9,760 bases of DNA from Robiginitomaculum sp. (GTDB taxonomy: Bacteria; Pseudomonadota; Alphaproteobacteria; Caulobacterales; Maricaulaceae), in NCBI GenBank assembly GCA_027071965.1, contig JALSYJ010000238.1:1-9760 (forward strand), written 5' to 3'. A program made the translations under genes and the position numbers. The stretch's first letter is position 1. Every line of letters starts with the position of its first letter. Under the pieces are notes generated by a model. The model was not told where the DNA came from. It worked only from the letters and a program-made list of their open reading frames with translations, and ran no database searches. This document shows, piece after piece, positions 9,149 to 9,760 of this stretch.

Positions 9149-9265
9149 CGCGGGAGCCAGGCCCGCAATTCCCGGTTTTGAGACAAACCGACCAAATTTT
9201 CCATTCCCAGCCGGCAAACCGGCTTTTCCATGCTTTTGCCAGGGAACATCACAAAAGCGTCAAAA

Positions 9266-9311
9266 CCGCCAAACGGGTCACCCGGAAAACACCGGATAAC
9301 CCGCCTGACAA
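9266..9311 (-). terminator. Long hairpin after rplL: probable attenuator and/or RNase III site
   Basis: On the minus strand the arm at 9311-9292 pairs with the arm at 9285-9266 as an uninterrupted 20-bp RNA stem closing a UGUUUU loop. Thirteen pairs are Watson-Crick and seven are G-U. The loop-proximal 12 pairs (CGGGUUAUCCGG with CCGGGUGACCCG) are the strongest, with two G-U. Because of the G-U pairs it is continuous only in the sense RNA. It begins 13 nt after the rplL stop and is followed by UUUUG and later another UUUU. The short U tract suggests leaky termination; the long stem would also suit RNase III. Confidence 0.65.
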
Positions 9312-9324
9312 AACAAGCAAATGC

Positions 9325-9699
9325 TTATTTAATTTCGACCGTACCGCCTGCAGCTTCGATCTTGGTTTTAATTTCTTCGGCTTCGTCCTTAGAAACACCT
9401 TCCTTGATCGCTTTAGGAGCAGATTCAACTAGTTCCTTGGCTTCTTTAAGGCCAAGACCGGTAATACCCCGGACTTCCTTAATAACACCAATTTTCTTGT
9501 CGCCGAATGATGCAAGCATGGCTGTAAACTCAGTTTGCTCTTCGGCAGGAGCAGCATCACCGCCGCCTGCAACTGCAGCAACAGCCACAGGAGCCGCAGC
9601 AGATACGCCCCATTTGTCTTCCAGAAGCGTAGCCAATTCGGCGGCTTCCAATACAGTCAATGCAGAAAGTTCATCTGCAATTTTTTCCAGTTTAGACAT
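9325..9699 (-). CDS. rplL: 50S ribosomal protein L7/L12
   Basis: This is the multicopy stalk protein of the large ribosomal subunit. Dimers bind L10 and recruit the translational GTPases. At 124 residues it has the normal length. The N-terminal dimerisation domain (about 1-33, starting MSKLEKIADELSALTVLEAAELATLL) is followed by a flexible Ala/Gly/Pro-rich hinge (about 34-55) and the compact C-terminal domain (about 56-124). The latter contains the factor-binding helix region KIGVIKEVRGITGLGLKEAK and ends GGTVEIK. The ATG at 9699 is preceded by AAAGGAAG with a 6-nt spacer. The gene is the first complete one of the operon in the window; rplJ, encoding its partner L10, would be expected just upstream but is not visible. 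Confidence 0.98.
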   Translation of the reverse strand: MSKLEKIADELSALTVLEAAELATLLEDKWGVSAAAPVAVAAVAGGGDAAPAEEQTEFTAMLASFGDKKIGVIKEVRGITGLGLKEAKELVESAPKAIKEGVSKDEAEEIKTKIEAAGGTVEIK

Positions 9700-9760
9700 T
9701 TTCGTCTTCCTTTAGTTAGTTTTGTTTCGGTTCGATGCGGTGAATGACAATCAGGTTTAC
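9700..9760 (-). promoter_or_regulatory. Upstream region of rplL with its ribosome binding site
   Basis: These 61 nt contain AAAGGAAG (9713-9706), a strong Shine-Dalgarno six nt before the rplL ATG. The rest is A-rich on the minus strand. No frame can be recognised as the end of rplJ in so short a stretch, so whether any of it is coding is undecided. Confidence 0.6.

Larger units (their letters stand above)
9137..9324 (-). promoter_or_regulatory. Structured rplL-rpoB spacer (leader of rpoB)
   Basis: This 188-nt spacer has no convincing gene. On the sense (minus) RNA it holds four hairpins. From 5' to 3' they are the long hairpin at 9266-9311; AGCCGG-TTTG-CCGGCT at 9224-9209 (6 bp, 4-nt loop); CGGTTTG-TCT-CAAAACCG at 9190-9173 (7 bp with one bulged A); and GCGGG/CCCGC at 9166-9150 (5 bp, 7-nt loop). 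In E. coli the equivalent gap carries a partial transcription attenuator and an RNase III cleavage site, which make stalk protein far more abundant than polymerase. A similar role here is inferred from position and structure. Confidence 0.65.

Noticed and set aside
9137..9217. 27-residue N-terminal extension of RpoB starting at TTG
   Set aside because: It lacks a ribosome binding site and runs through the structured spacer, while the ATG at 9136 has AAAGGAAG at good spacing and starts at the usual RpoB N terminus.
9209..9228. Plus-strand terminator reading of the AGCCGG hairpin followed by TTTT
   Set aside because: No plus-strand gene lies upstream of it, so there is no transcript to end; it is more sensibly read as part of the minus-strand rpoB leader.
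9230..9715. 161-codon open frame on the plus strand across rplL and the spacer
   Set aside because: It is antisense to rplL; its Ala/Ser-rich composition mirrors the Ala-rich hinge codons of L7/L12, and no family is recognisable.
1..9760. Mobile elements, CRISPR arrays, tRNA or rRNA genes, or defence genes
   Set aside because: No transposase, spaced direct repeats, cloverleaf or rRNA-like stretch was seen by eye; nearly the whole window is filled by four conserved genes.

Overview
The window looks like an ordinary chromosomal segment from an alphaproteobacterium of moderate GC content. The lineage call rests on how closely the RpoB and RpoC sequences resemble that class, as I remember it, in length and block order; no search was run and I cannot name a genus. 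There are four protein-coding genes, one of them cut by the left edge. I saw no mobile element, CRISPR array, tRNA or rRNA.

Right to left on the minus strand lies the distal part of the classical ribosomal protein/RNA polymerase operon: rplL (9325-9699, ribosomal stalk protein L7/L12), rpoB (5063-9136, RNA polymerase beta) and rpoC (793-4995, beta prime). The genes presumably upstream (rplJ and beyond) are outside the window. The only sizeable gap inside the operon is the 188-nt rplL-rpoB spacer. It starts with a 20-bp RNA-only hairpin followed by four U residues and carries three smaller hairpins, which suits an attenuator and/or RNase III processing site that sets the polymerase-to-ribosome ratio. 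The 67-nt rpoB-rpoC spacer has an 8-bp perfect inverted repeat that would fold over the rpoC ribosome binding site, with a competing smaller hairpin.

On the plus strand at the left edge is the C-terminal part of an NnrS family membrane protein (ends at 715), associated with nitric oxide resistance. It converges on rpoC. The 77-nt gap between the two stop codons is built around one symmetric hairpin with A/T tracts on both sides, a shared bidirectional terminator.

All polymerase motifs checked are intact (catalytic NADFDGD, two four-cysteine zinc sites, bridge helix, trigger loop, rifampicin pocket). I found no exotic new system. The points worth a second look are the predicted RNA structures in the two operon spacers and the convergent NnrS gene directly after rpoC.
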